From: Candidatus Thorarchaeota archaeon
Lineage (GTDB): Archaea > Asgardarchaeota > Thorarchaeia > Thorarchaeales > Thorarchaeaceae
Length of the DNA stretch: 33,995 nucleotides
Direction of reading: 5' to 3'
Assembly: GCA_016933575.1 (NCBI GenBank)
Contig: JAFGAR010000172.1
Coordinates: forward strand, 1-33,995
Shown here: one piece after another, positions 1 to 7,800 of the stretch
How the letters are laid out: the number at the start of each line of letters is the position of its first letter
Numbering within the stretch: the first letter of the stretch is position 1
Notes under the pieces: generated by a model
The model's database searches: none
What the model was told of the DNA's origin: nothing
Seen by the model: the letters and a program-made list of their open reading frames with translations, nothing else
Translations under genes and position numbers: made by a program

Positions 1-17
1 GCACTGGGAACGACTCT

Positions 18-49
18 GTGAGGTCAGATGCGTGTCAGGACAACCTCAC
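18..49. repeat. Inverted repeat near left edge
   Basis: Arms GTGAGGT (18-24) and ACCTCAC (43-49) are perfectly complementary over 7 bp with an 18-base loop. A TATA-like CTTTAAATAC reads on the minus strand just upstream (about 71-80), so the hairpin would lie near the 5' end of a minus-strand transcript leaving the window. No protein start is visible in the visible part, so it could be a leader structure or the start of a small RNA. Confidence 0.3.
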
Positions 50-147
50 GATCCTATCTCTGGACTATTGTATTTAAAGACCTATAACGATTGTTCAAAC
101 AGTCATCTACGAGATGTCCAACTTTGTCCAAGTCTTATGCAGCTGTT

Positions 148-351
148 TCAAACCCTAGAGATTCTTCTTGTTTCGTGAATAGCAATTCCTAGACCTGCAA
201 GTAGAGCTCCAGAAAAGAGCAATGCAATGTGAAATGGAAACGCCATGAAGAATGAGATAATTAGAACCGCCAATATGAAAATGACCAGTATCAGCATCAT
301 CAGATCGCTATCATCCATAGCTAGGGGGAGTAGTCCCCAGACTCTACTCAT
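148..351 (-). CDS. Small two-helix membrane protein
   Basis: A 67-residue protein I do not recognise. Residues about 17-37 and 40-57 are strongly hydrophobic, giving two adjacent membrane helices with a short turn and a charged tail ending in RRISRV. The ATG at 351 is preceded by GAGGAG at about 8 bases, a good archaeal ribosome binding site, which supports this start and the reality of the gene. There is no enzymatic motif. Its neighbours (a TIGR04076-type protein divergent to the right) give no functional hint. Confidence 0.55.
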   Translation of the reverse strand: MSRVWGLLPLAMDDSDLMMLILVIFILAVLIISFFMAFPFHIALLFSGALLAGLGIAIHETRRISRV

Positions 352-469
352 ATTGAAACTCCTCTCTTAACTGACTTGATTCTGCTACAAAACATGAAAG
401 AATAAGAATGAAGTGGTATTGAGTGACTATTTTGGTAGTAGACACTATAATCCATGCTGAAAAAGAAAT

Positions 470-480
470 TCATATTATAA
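470..480 (+). promoter_or_regulatory. TATA-like promoter of TIGR04076-like gene
   Basis: The AT-rich CATATTATAA lies about 25-30 bases upstream of the ATG at 507. That spacing places the expected transcription start at or next to the start codon, typical of leaderless archaeal mRNAs. Confidence 0.4.
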
Positions 481-506
481 CCATCGCTTCGTTAAAATCG
501 ATTTCA

Positions 507-806
507 ATGAGAGAGATTGAATTAGAGATATTCGAGAGTGGTTGTCCGGGACACAAGGTTGGTGAGAAATTCAAGTACCCTGAAGACACCGGTAAAATGT
601 GTACTTGGCTAATTGAAAGCGCAAGTCATATGATAAAGATACTCAGACATGATGGTAAACTTGGCTGGTCATATGAAGGAACACCTTACGAGAAGGTACT
701 CGATAAAGATGGGGTAACAACAGAGTTTGTTCGTTGTCCCGATCCTACATGTGCTGGAGTGGTTCTAAAGATCACTGCAACAACAATCCCCTCCAGACAG
801 AAGTAG
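507..806 (+). CDS. TIGR04076-like small protein
   Basis: A 99-residue cytoplasmic protein. It matches from memory the pattern of the TIGR04076 family: an acidic N-terminal strand, C-P-G-H-K-V-G, then a G-K-M-C segment followed by an amphipathic helix, a D-G-K-L-G-W turn and a C-P-D motif near the end. Function of the family is unknown; the cysteines could bind metal. The frame stays open upstream to about 423, but the family begins at M-R-E-I, and a TATA-like element (CATATTATAA, about 470-480) lies about 30 bases before the ATG at 507, consistent with a leaderless message. Confidence 0.7.
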   Translation: MREIELEIFESGCPGHKVGEKFKYPEDTGKMCTWLIESASHMIKILRHDGKLGWSYEGTPYEKVLDKDGVTTEFVRCPDPTCAGVVLKITATTIPSRQK

Positions 807-897
807 TCATAGATCTATCTACTGAAATCGAGCTGCATAGTTTCATAGCAAAAAAGAATTCATCTATCGGGTTAGATTATTTCTATCTAAGAAGAAG

Positions 898-974
898 TGG
901 TGCCGAGGGAGTGATTCGAACACTCGACGACGCGGTCTTCAGCCGCGCGATCTCCCAGGCTAATCTACCTCGGC
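898..974 (-). tRNA. tRNA-Phe (GAA)
   Basis: Read on the minus strand the acceptor arms GCCGAGG and CCTCGGC pair perfectly. The D-stem is GATT/GATC, the anticodon stem CGCGG/CCGCG encloses CTGAAGA with anticodon GAA, and the T-stem GAGTG/CACTC encloses TTCGAAT. The five-base variable loop is TCGTC. The discriminator is A (901) and CCA is encoded (898-900). There is no intron. The fold is complete with all bases in canonical positions. Confidence 0.96.
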
Positions 975-1005
975 AGTCCCGTATTTTGTCTTCCACTGGT
1001 TTTGT

Positions 1006-1014
1006 GATATAAAG
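1006..1014 (-). promoter_or_regulatory. TATA box of tRNA-Phe
   Basis: CTTTATATC on the minus strand is centred about 36 bases before the mature tRNA-Phe 5' end, implying a short leader removed by RNase P. A similar element (CTTAAATAC) lies at the same distance from tRNA-Val. Confidence 0.55.
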
Positions 1015-1030
1015 ATAGCGGCAATGGTCA

Positions 1031-1504
1031 CTAAGCCAGTTTCTTCACTGCCATCTCGACTTCATCGAATGGCGGGAGTTTCCCAGGATTCTCGCTGACC
1101 CAGAAATAGACTATAGTACCATCAGTGTCGATGACAAAGACTGATCTCTTAGCAACATTGGTCATACCAGCAAGATTCTCATGTACGATTCCATAGTCTT
1201 GAATAGTGGTCTTCTCCCAGTCTGAGAGTAGTGGGAACTGGATGTCATTCTTCTCTTTAAAAGCGGCATGACTGAATATGCCATCCACTGAGATTCCAAA
1301 GACATTAGCGCCTAGCGAATTGTAGTCAACCAAGACATCTCTGAATCGACAGAGTTCTTCCTGACAAGTCGATGAGAAATCTGCTGGATAGAACACAAGT
1401 ACAACTGGTCCCTTCTTTATCTCCTCACTCAAGGTAACGCTTTTTCCGGAGGCTTCCCAGAGAGTAAAATCTGGAGCCTCACTTCCTATTGTCAAATGTG
1501 TCAT
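1031..1504 (-). CDS. Peroxiredoxin, BCP/PrxQ type
   Basis: A 157-residue thioredoxin-fold peroxidase that reduces hydrogen peroxide and organic peroxides in the cytoplasm. The peroxidatic site is the P-x3-S-x2-C motif (P40, S44, C47). C52 follows with a C-x4-C spacing, the arrangement of the resolving cysteine in BCP/PrxQ alpha-2 atypical two-cysteine enzymes. A later arginine in the K-R-S-V-F-V-I-D strand is the conserved active-site arginine. Length fits the family. The ATG at 1504 follows GTGAGG at 8 bases. It stands alone between tRNA-Phe and a membrane protein gene. Confidence 0.93.
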   Translation of the reverse strand: MTHLTIGSEAPDFTLWEASGKSVTLSEEIKKGPVVLVFYPADFSSTCQEELCRFRDVLVDYNSLGANVFGISVDGIFSHAAFKEKNDIQFPLLSDWEKTTIQDYGIVHENLAGMTNVAKRSVFVIDTDGTIVYFWVSENPGKLPPFDEVEMAVKKLA

Positions 1505-1601
1505 TTTGAAAGCCTCACTATAGTTAATACTTAGTTTATTTCTATCATCTATTAAGACTTCGGATAGATTTCAGATGAAAGACTGCAAGCGCTCGTGGTT
1601 T

Positions 1602-2120
1602 CTATTTGATCTTGTAATTAACGTAGCTGGCAACCACAGCTGTTGAAATAGCAGCTGCATTGACTCCTAATGGATAGATGTAGAGCGGATCTAGGAAAGC
1701 AAGAGTAGCAATCCACGATGGAAGGCTTCCTGCATCAGCAACACCGAAGGGAACAAAATAGAACAGGAAGAAGACACATGTCAAAAGCCCCACACCAACA
1801 AACGCAGGCATGTCAGTCCATGAACGGGCAAAGGTTGAGAGTTTTGTAATCCAACTTATTTGGGCGCGCTGTCTTCGTCTTACTTTTCTCTTTGAAACAA
1901 TATGAGCCCAGCGATACATTGCTTCCGCCATGAGAACATAGGCTCCTCCAAGAACTGCCATCGCTCCTATGGAAACCAGAAGCTGAAGTTCAGCACTCAA
2001 AACATTGACATAGACCTGTGCATGCCAGAGAATTGGAATCTGCACAAGACCTGCTATTCCTAAGAATATCATTATCAGTCCGGGCTTACTGCCACGTCTC
2101 CACCAAACTGCTAGGCTCAT
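1602..2120 (-). CDS. Four-helix membrane protein, unknown
   Basis: A 172-residue integral membrane protein I do not recognise. Hydrophobic segments lie at about 14-32, 43-66, 104-124 and 140-165, with a basic cytoplasmic loop (K-R-K-V-R-R-R-Q-R region, about 77-85) between helices 2 and 3. The ATG at 2120 follows GGTGA with 6 bases spacing. There are no catalytic motifs. The methyltransferase gene 73 bases upstream on the same strand may be co-transcribed. Confidence 0.7.
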   Translation of the reverse strand: MSLAVWWRRGSKPGLIMIFLGIAGLVQIPILWHAQVYVNVLSAELQLLVSIGAMAVLGGAYVLMAEAMYRWAHIVSKRKVRRRQRAQISWITKLSTFARSWTDMPAFVGVGLLTCVFFLFYFVPFGVADAGSLPSWIATLAFLDPLYIYPLGVNAAAISTAVVASYVNYKIK

Positions 2121-2193
2121 TGATTTTCACCGGGCGTTGAGTTGTTCGCTCGTGATTCGGTCCGCACTTTAAGGTTTTGCTCCAAGACTAGCA

Positions 2194-2766
2194 TCATACC
2201 TTCGAAGCATGGATGCGGAACCACCAGTCATTCTCTTCAATCTCAATCTCTCCAAAGCCAAGCTCACGAAGCAAGGCAGTCAGGGTTTCAGGTGTCTGCC
2301 CTTGTCCTCCCCACACACCATATCCTGTCTTTACCGGGGTACCATCTGGAAGTATGAAATTAACATGAAACACGAAAATATCTTCTTTGCAATCAATTTC
2401 ACTGGCAAGGATTGATATCTTGCCTGAGGTCTTAAGAGCCCTATAAGCCTCAGAGAGTACTTTCTTCTTGGTACTCCAATCCCGCATATACTCCAGAGAA
2501 AACCAGAGGGTTGCAAGATTAAAAGAGGAATCTCTGAACGGAAGAGCCTGTCCATCTGTTACAAACCAGTTCGATGGTGGGTCATGGATACGTGCTTCCC
2601 GTATCTCATCTAATCTATAATCCACAGCACAGACTTTCGATCCTGCAATTCTAGAGACGAGACCTTCTCCCCCACCACCAATGTCCAGTATTAGACCATG
2701 AGTATCAACTGGTTTCAAAGCAATGTCCTGCATAGGGGTTTCGAACTTGGTATGTTCTCTCTCCAT
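2194..2766 (-). CDS. Class I SAM-dependent methyltransferase
   Basis: A 190-residue Rossmann-fold methyltransferase. Motif I is L-D-I-G-G-G-G-E-G (residues about 27-35), the ribose-binding acidic residue follows in A-V-D-Y (about 47-50), and the D-G-Q-A-L-P-F-R-D segment is motif II-III of the Methyltransf_11 group. The substrate cannot be told from sequence. The C-terminal part is rich in tryptophan and glycine and lacks extra domains. The start is supported by AGAGGA 8 bases before the ATG at 2766. It points away from tRNA-Ala, with a shared intergenic promoter region of about 150 bases. Confidence 0.85.
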   Translation of the reverse strand: MEREHTKFETPMQDIALKPVDTHGLILDIGGGGEGLVSRIAGSKVCAVDYRLDEIREARIHDPPSNWFVTDGQALPFRDSSFNLATLWFSLEYMRDWSTKKKVLSEAYRALKTSGKISILASEIDCKEDIFVFHVNFILPDGTPVKTGYGVWGGQGQTPETLTALLRELGFGEIEIEENDWWFRIHASKV

Positions 2767-2913
2767 GTTATAGATCCTCTCTTCAATTCAATGAAATTAC
2801 TCGGTCACTATTATACATCATCATTGCATCAAAGATGCGATTTCTATCATCAACACGCCATAATTCTTTTAACCGTTCCATTCAGCAAGACGAACAACAC
2901 TTTGTGTGTACAT

Positions 2914-3020
2914 GGGCCGGTAGATCAGCCCGGTTGTGACTTCATTTGGTGGTCACAGGGAACTAGATCGCTTCCTTGGCATGGAAGAGGTCGCGTGTTC
3001 GAATCACGCCCGGTCCACCA
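2914..3020 (+). tRNA. tRNA-Ala (GGC) with D-loop intron
   Basis: Acceptor arms GGGCCGG (2914-2920) and CCGGTCC (3010-3016) pair with one G-U. Anticodon stem CTTCC/GGAAG encloses TTGGCAT, anticodon GGC. The T-arm is GCGTG/TTCGAAT/CACGC, variable loop AGGTC, discriminator A, and CCA is encoded. The D-stem GATC/GATC is separated by 37 to 40 bases instead of 8 to 10. Removing about 30 bases (2934-2963) restores a standard D-loop AGCCCGGTA. The insert folds on itself, so this is an intron-containing gene and not a broken one. Confidence 0.93.
2934..2963 (+). other. Non-canonical tRNA intron in D-loop
   Basis: The intron hairpin TGTGAC (2935-2940)/GTCACA (2952-2957) has 6 bp and an 11-base loop. 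Outside it CCC (2929-2931) pairs with GGG (2958-2960), and three-base bulges GGT and AAC or ACT lie on either side: a relaxed bulge-helix-bulge. Cleavage after GG in the 5' bulge and after AA or AC in the 3' bulge gives a 29- or 30-base intron lying after G19. The exact 3' splice site is uncertain by one base. Confidence 0.8.
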
Positions 3021-3042
3021 ATTCTTAACTTGAGTTTTCACT

Positions 3043-3693
3043 CTACGGATAGCATAGTTCCCAAGTAGGATGGTATGTATGAACTAGCTCCATTATCTCA
3101 GTATATGCATCGTCTGAAAAGAACGGAATTGGACAAGTTGCTTCTCCAATATAGATTCCAAAGTGGATGTGATCAACACCACCTCCCTGCAGGAATTGGC
3201 CAATTATGTCACCTTTTGCTACCCAATCTCCAACTTCTACATCAAGCATGGCAACCTGTTGTGCTCTTACTTCTACATCTTCTGAGAATCCTTCAAATCC
3301 ATACTCTATCATCACGCTACTATTGAATCGGATGAGTACTGCCACCTTGTAGACGGTGCCATTCGCTATAAAACTAAGTTCAATCGCTTCCACAATTCCG
3401 GGAGCTGCAGCGATTACATCTGAATCATTTCTAAACGCAAAATCAAGACCATTATGTATTCTTCCCCAAGGACAATCAGTGCTCTCGCTATAACCTCCAT
3501 TCCAATTTAGGATATCACTTCGATTTGAGTATATCACTCCCATGTAATCTAGATCTGAAGAATCATAGCGTCCCCCATTATCAAAAAGATCTTCATTATC
3601 CTCTGGCTCATGAGAATTGCCCCCAAATTGTAAAGATAAAACAACACCAGCAACGATTACTAGAATTACTATGGCGCTTGTTCGTTTCTGCAT
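3043..3693 (-). CDS. Secreted M23-fold (LytM) peptidase-like protein
   Basis: A 216-residue extracytoplasmic protein. An N-terminal hydrophobic segment (about 7-22) acts as signal anchor. The LytM/M23 metal site is intact: H80-x3-D84 in the R-I-H-N-G-L-D motif and H175-x-H177 in D-H-I-H-F. The region between has the beta-strand pattern of the fold, including the G-D-W-V-x-K-G-D-I-I-G turn (155-165) typical of M23 and biotinyl-lipoyl-like barrels. Four cysteines are present in the extracellular part (C74, C187, C214). M23 enzymes cut glycine-containing peptides, usually in peptidoglycan, which archaea lack, so the substrate is unknown. It is flanked by tRNA-Ala and a tRNA 3' fragment. The TATA TTTATTTAAA (3736-3745) is its own. 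Confidence 0.85.
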   Translation of the reverse strand: MQKRTSAIVILVIVAGVVLSLQFGGNSHEPEDNEDLFDNGGRYDSSDLDYMGVIYSNRSDILNWNGGYSESTDCPWGRIHNGLDFAFRNDSDVIAAAPGIVEAIELSFIANGTVYKVAVLIRFNSSVMIEYGFEGFSEDVEVRAQQVAMLDVEVGDWVAKGDIIGQFLQGGGVDHIHFGIYIGEATCPIPFFSDDAYTEIMELVHTYHPTWELCYP

Positions 3694-3735
3694 ATTCTTG
3701 ATTGGTTACAAACAATGCTCAAATATCTACCTTTT

Positions 3736-3745
3736 TTTAAATAAA
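3736..3745 (-). promoter_or_regulatory. TATA box of the M23-fold gene
   Basis: TTTATTTAAA on the minus strand lies about 47 bases before the ATG at 3693, placing transcription start near 3714. It directly abuts the tRNA-like fragment on the other strand. Confidence 0.5.
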
Positions 3746-3747
3746 GG

Positions 3748-3780
3748 AGGTCTCGAGTTCGAGTCACGACGGATTCACCA
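3748..3780 (+). pseudogene. tRNA 3'-end fragment (T-arm to CCA)
   Basis: AGGTC (3748-3752) looks like a variable loop, TCGAG/TTCGAGT/CACGA like a T-arm with one A-A mismatch, then CGGATTC, A and CCA (3770-3780). Spacing from variable loop to CCA is exactly that of tRNA-Ala at 2914-3020, though the sequence differs. No 5' half with GAATCCG is found nearby, and the TATA upstream is too close to drive it. It may be an integration scar, a decayed tRNA or a split-tRNA half. The first two seem likelier. Confidence 0.55.
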
Positions 3781-3837
3781 CTCTTTTCATCTTTCGAAAA
3801 CGCATCACCAGCTTGAGGGATTACGCAAATCTGTAAC

Positions 3838-3846
3838 ATATTAAAG
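3838..3846 (+). promoter_or_regulatory. TATA box of flavodoxin-type gene
   Basis: ATATTAAAG is centred about 32 bases before the ATG at 3874, giving a nearly leaderless mRNA. Confidence 0.5.
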
Positions 3847-3873
3847 ACTCAAGCAAATCGAAAAGCGAGCAAA

Positions 3874-4557
3874 ATGAAAATACTTGCCTTTAATGCCAGT
3901 CCGAGAAAATCTCGCGGTACCACTGACAAAGTTATGGAAGCCTTCATTGCTGGAGCAGAGAAGGCGGGAGCTGAGGTTGAGAAGCATCATATTGTTGATC
4001 TCAACATAAACGGATGTCTAGGTTGTTTCACTTGTTGGTGGAAGACCCCGGGAAAATGTGTCCACCGTGATGATATGGACTGGATTCTCCCTAAGATCTC
4101 TGAAGCTGACATATTGCTTCTGGGTACGCCAATCTATGGTCGTAATGTCACAAACTACTTGCAGCGATTGTTTGAACGGACCTTCTCATTCTCTCTTCCC
4201 GAGATGCAAGTCCGAGATGGTGAAACAGCTCATCCTGCTAGAATTAAGCGTTTTCCGCAAATGGTCTTGTGTGCTACCTGTGGATTTCCCGATATTAGCA
4301 ATTTCAATCATGTAGAAGCACTATATCCAACAGCAATACACATCTTCCTACCTGCATCACAGCTTTTGTATAATGAAGAGGGGCAAAAATATCTTGCAGG
4401 TTTTCTGGAAGATACTCAGCTTGCTGGAGAAATGATGACCAAGGGACAAAAAATCCCAGCATCTTTACAAGAGCGGTTGATTGTTGAATATTCTGATGAG
4501 ATGAAGATTAATATCGTTCAATCTCACAATCGATATAGTGAATCTCAATTAGAGTAA
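3874..4557 (+). CDS. Iron-sulfur flavoprotein / NADPH-dependent FMN reductase family
   Basis: A 227-residue flavodoxin-fold protein. It begins with M-K-I-L-A-F-N-A-S-P-R, the phosphate-binding loop for FMN, followed by S-x-G-T-T-D-K. The cysteine cluster G-C-L-G-C-F-T-C (residues about 47-54) with a further C at about 62 is the compact motif of archaeal iron-sulfur flavoproteins that hold a 4Fe-4S cluster next to FMN. The L-G-T-P-I-Y-G motif (about 88-94) binds the flavin. It probably moves electrons from ferredoxin or NAD(P)H; the partner is unknown. The C-terminal 60 residues are extra and hydrophilic. It is monocistronic with its own TATA box. Confidence 0.88.
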   Translation: MKILAFNASPRKSRGTTDKVMEAFIAGAEKAGAEVEKHHIVDLNINGCLGCFTCWWKTPGKCVHRDDMDWILPKISEADILLLGTPIYGRNVTNYLQRLFERTFSFSLPEMQVRDGETAHPARIKRFPQMVLCATCGFPDISNFNHVEALYPTAIHIFLPASQLLYNEEGQKYLAGFLEDTQLAGEMMTKGQKIPASLQERLIVEYSDEMKINIVQSHNRYSESQLE

Positions 4558-4865
4558 CTTAATATTCTCTTCGTGATGTGCTTGTATCTAGTACTGCTTA
4601 TCCTTCATTCTGAATACAATCAATGCACGTTGCCCTTTTAGCTGGAACAATTCTATAGCCAGTGTGTGCTGATTCTTCTGATTCAGTGTTTATTGTTTTT
4701 GTAGAAACATCTAGTTGGTGCTAGACAGGAAAAGTAAGGATTGTAGCCTTTTAATTATCCCACAAATTGGTAGAAAAATAAATTCTTAGTTGATAATCTT
4801 TATATTTCTACCGGCAGTAACTACTCACACCTTCGAGAGAATATTCATGAGAGTGGGGAAACTTC
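4558..4865. other. 308-base intergenic region
   Basis: I see no gene in it. The first 180 bases show no open frame with a plausible start and no tRNA-like fold. The last 70 bases carry the promoter of the large subtilase gene (TATA at 4799-4807). Confidence 0.6.
4799..4807 (+). promoter_or_regulatory. TATA box of subtilase gene
   Basis: TTTATATTT sits 59-67 bases before the ATG at 4866, giving an expected start near 4830 and a leader of about 35 bases. The upstream 20 bases (GAAAAATAAATTC) are AT-rich, consistent with a BRE-TATA region. Confidence 0.55.
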
Positions 4866-7800
4866 ATGAAAGGTAGAATTGTAGCGAAAGCTATGCTCAT
4901 TGTGCTAGTACTTGGACTATCTACTTTTTTTGGTAGCTTGTCAACTGTGCAAGCAGTAAATGTACCAGACGAAATTCGGACAATTAACAATCAGACAGGT
5001 TATGAAACACTCATTGAGAGTGACCTTCAAGCATCTGAGAATCTAGATGGACAAGTTTCTACAACAGATAGTGCTGTTATGTCTCCTGTTGAAGTAAAAG
5101 AAAAGCTTGATCAGTTGTATAGCAAAGACACAAAGAGTGACTCACAGATGACCTCGGTACTGGCTTCTGTGCGACCAGATTACATGGGAAACAACAGATA
5201 CACAGACCAATTGATAGTAAAATTCTCATCTTTTGATGCACGCGATAATTTTGCTTTTGATATTCCCTCTGGGGTATCATACAACTGTCTACAGACACTT
5301 CCGTATGTTATTATACCAAAGACCACCTTGTTCTATGAACTACTAGCGCAAACCGAAGGAATCTCTAGACTCACAGATGATCGACTGTTTGCGGCGCCCG
5401 ATTACCAGGTCTATGAACACCTGGACCCTGAAAATGATTTATCCATGTATAACAGTGAGGGACGCATTGGGACATGGGATATGCATGCTCTCGGATATAC
5501 TGGAAAGAACATCAAAATTGCAGTATTAGATACTGGTATCGACTCAACTCATCCAGATTTAATGTATACAGGCGATGGTAGTACGAAGATCATTGCTCAA
5601 CAGTCATTTGTCGATATTGACTTTGATGGTGTACCCGATGAGGGTCCCGAGGACTTGAATGGACATGGGACTCACGTTGCTGGAACCGCAGCTGGGAATG
5701 GGTACCAAATTGGAGTTGCTCCTGATGCTTATCTTTTGAACGCTAAGGTCTGTTCAGCTACAGGTTGTGCGACTAGCTGGATGATTGAAGCTGTAGAATG
5801 GGCAATTCTGAATGATGCTGACATCATTACGATGAGCATTGGCGGATCTACCTTCTGGGGTCTTGATCCACTGGATGATATACTAGATTATGCATGGCAA
5901 CAGGGTATTGTGGTTACCATCGCAGCAGGAAACGATGGTCCCGCTGTTTCAACAGTCCAAAGTCCCGGAACTGGTCCACGAATCATTACTGTTGCAGCCA
6001 CAGATAGTTATGACCTCATAACCGCCTTCTCCGGAAGAGGACCTAGTGTCTACGGTCATTTTGATCCAGACATCGCTGCACCGGGTGATCTCATCTTCTC
6101 AACATTTCCAGGGGCTACTTATGCTATAGCTGGTGGTACCTCGATGGCTACACCACATGTCGCCGGTGCAGTCGCATTACTGTTGGAAGCTCATCCATGG
6201 GCGAATCCAGACACGATTAAGGCAAATATCATGGCTAATGCAAAGGATGTTGGACTTCCAACAACTGTGCAAGGTGCTGGACTTCTTGATCTGGTAGCAA
6301 CGCATAATGAATGGAGTAACATTAGGGCTATCCTGTTTCCAACCTTCAATGACCAAGACATTCTCTATCTTTCACCTGGTGAGAGTTTTAGTGGTTATTT
6401 CAGCTACGTCAATAGCAGAAGAGATGGAATTCAACCCTGGTTTAAACTAGACAGAAGTCATGCGTTTGAAATCGTGATTGACAGAGAGAGTATTTTTCCA
6501 GACCTGTGGAAAGGATTCTTCTGTAGACCCTCAAGTTCCGGTCAACAATTTATTCCATTCACAGTCACTGCGCCTTTGGATGCAGAACCTGGGACCCAAT
6601 TATCACGAGACATAACAGCATTCTTCTGGAAAGGAATTCCATGGGTACGGGGTGGCGAAAACCCACTAAAGACCACAATGACCCTCACCATTGAAATTGC
6701 TCAAATTGAAGATGACGCTCTTACTGGAACAGATGCAGGTGACACCTTCCCAGGTGCGACAGAGATTCCTTTTGGCAATTATTCAGGGTATCTTTCTGAT
6801 ATTGACTTCTACAGAGTATGGCTTGAAGGTGAGTATACCTATACGTTTGTTCTGGATGGATTCGATGGTTATAGTGACTATGACCTTGCCATATACAATG
6901 AAACCGGACAACTGGTAAATTATGGGGGTTTAGCTGGTCCCGAACATGTGGTTCTAACCATAGAAACATCAGGATATTATATTCTACGAGTTGAACCCTG
7001 GTCTCTTCTTATTGATCCTTGGGCAAACAGGGATACAACTGGACCATATAATCTCTGGATGATAGAAGGAGAAACACCTGGCAATGGTGGTGGAGGAACC
7101 GGAGTTCAAATAGAATATCTTGGAGCAGAATTGTTTGGAATTGATTTTGATAGTGACTCTATCAATGACTACTTGGCTATCGAAGTAACTCTCAATGTCA
7201 TCTCACCAGGTGTATTCGATATGTATGCTTGGATTGCACTAGACAAGAGTCCTGATCTTGCAAAGTGGGTATATGGACTTGCATTTGTCGAGGGTCATGT
7301 TTTGACTGAGCCCGGAGTGCAGGATGTCATTATGTTATTGGATGGAACCAATGTTGCTGACCAGAGTTACGTGGGTTCTCATGTAATCTACGAGCTGTTT
7401 CTTGGTGATCCCTCTACGTTCACAACCCTGTTGGATCTGTACCAAGTGTACACATCACCCACAATCGATTCAGCAGACTTCGGAGCACCACACCTTCAAT
7501 ATCTCAGCTACTCCTATGGTACCTATGATGAGAATGGAGATGAAATTCCTGACTGGCTCATGGTTGATGTGGTATTAGAAGCAACAGAAACTTTCGATTG
7601 GGTTTCTTATTTCACCTGTACTTTATACCATCCTGATGGATATTTCTTCTGGAGTCGATTTGATGAGATTATGGACCATTCAATCTCAGGACCTCAGGTA
7701 CTGCATTTTCTGTTCAGTCCTGATGATTTTGTCAATGGTCCCTCAGGGCTTCTGGATTTGGAACTGGTCATCGTATATTCTTGGAATCATCCATTGAGTG

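Noticed and set aside
734..1012. Plus-strand frame covering tRNA-Phe
   Set aside because: It is antisense to a well-folded tRNA and overlaps the 507-806 gene in another frame.
2698..3033. Open frame across tRNA-Ala on the plus strand
   Set aside because: It runs through the tRNA gene and its intron and has no ribosome binding site.
3320..3345. GAATCGG as 5' acceptor partner of the orphan tRNA 3' end
   Set aside because: Only six of seven pairs form, no D-arm or anticodon arm follows, and it lies inside the M23 gene.
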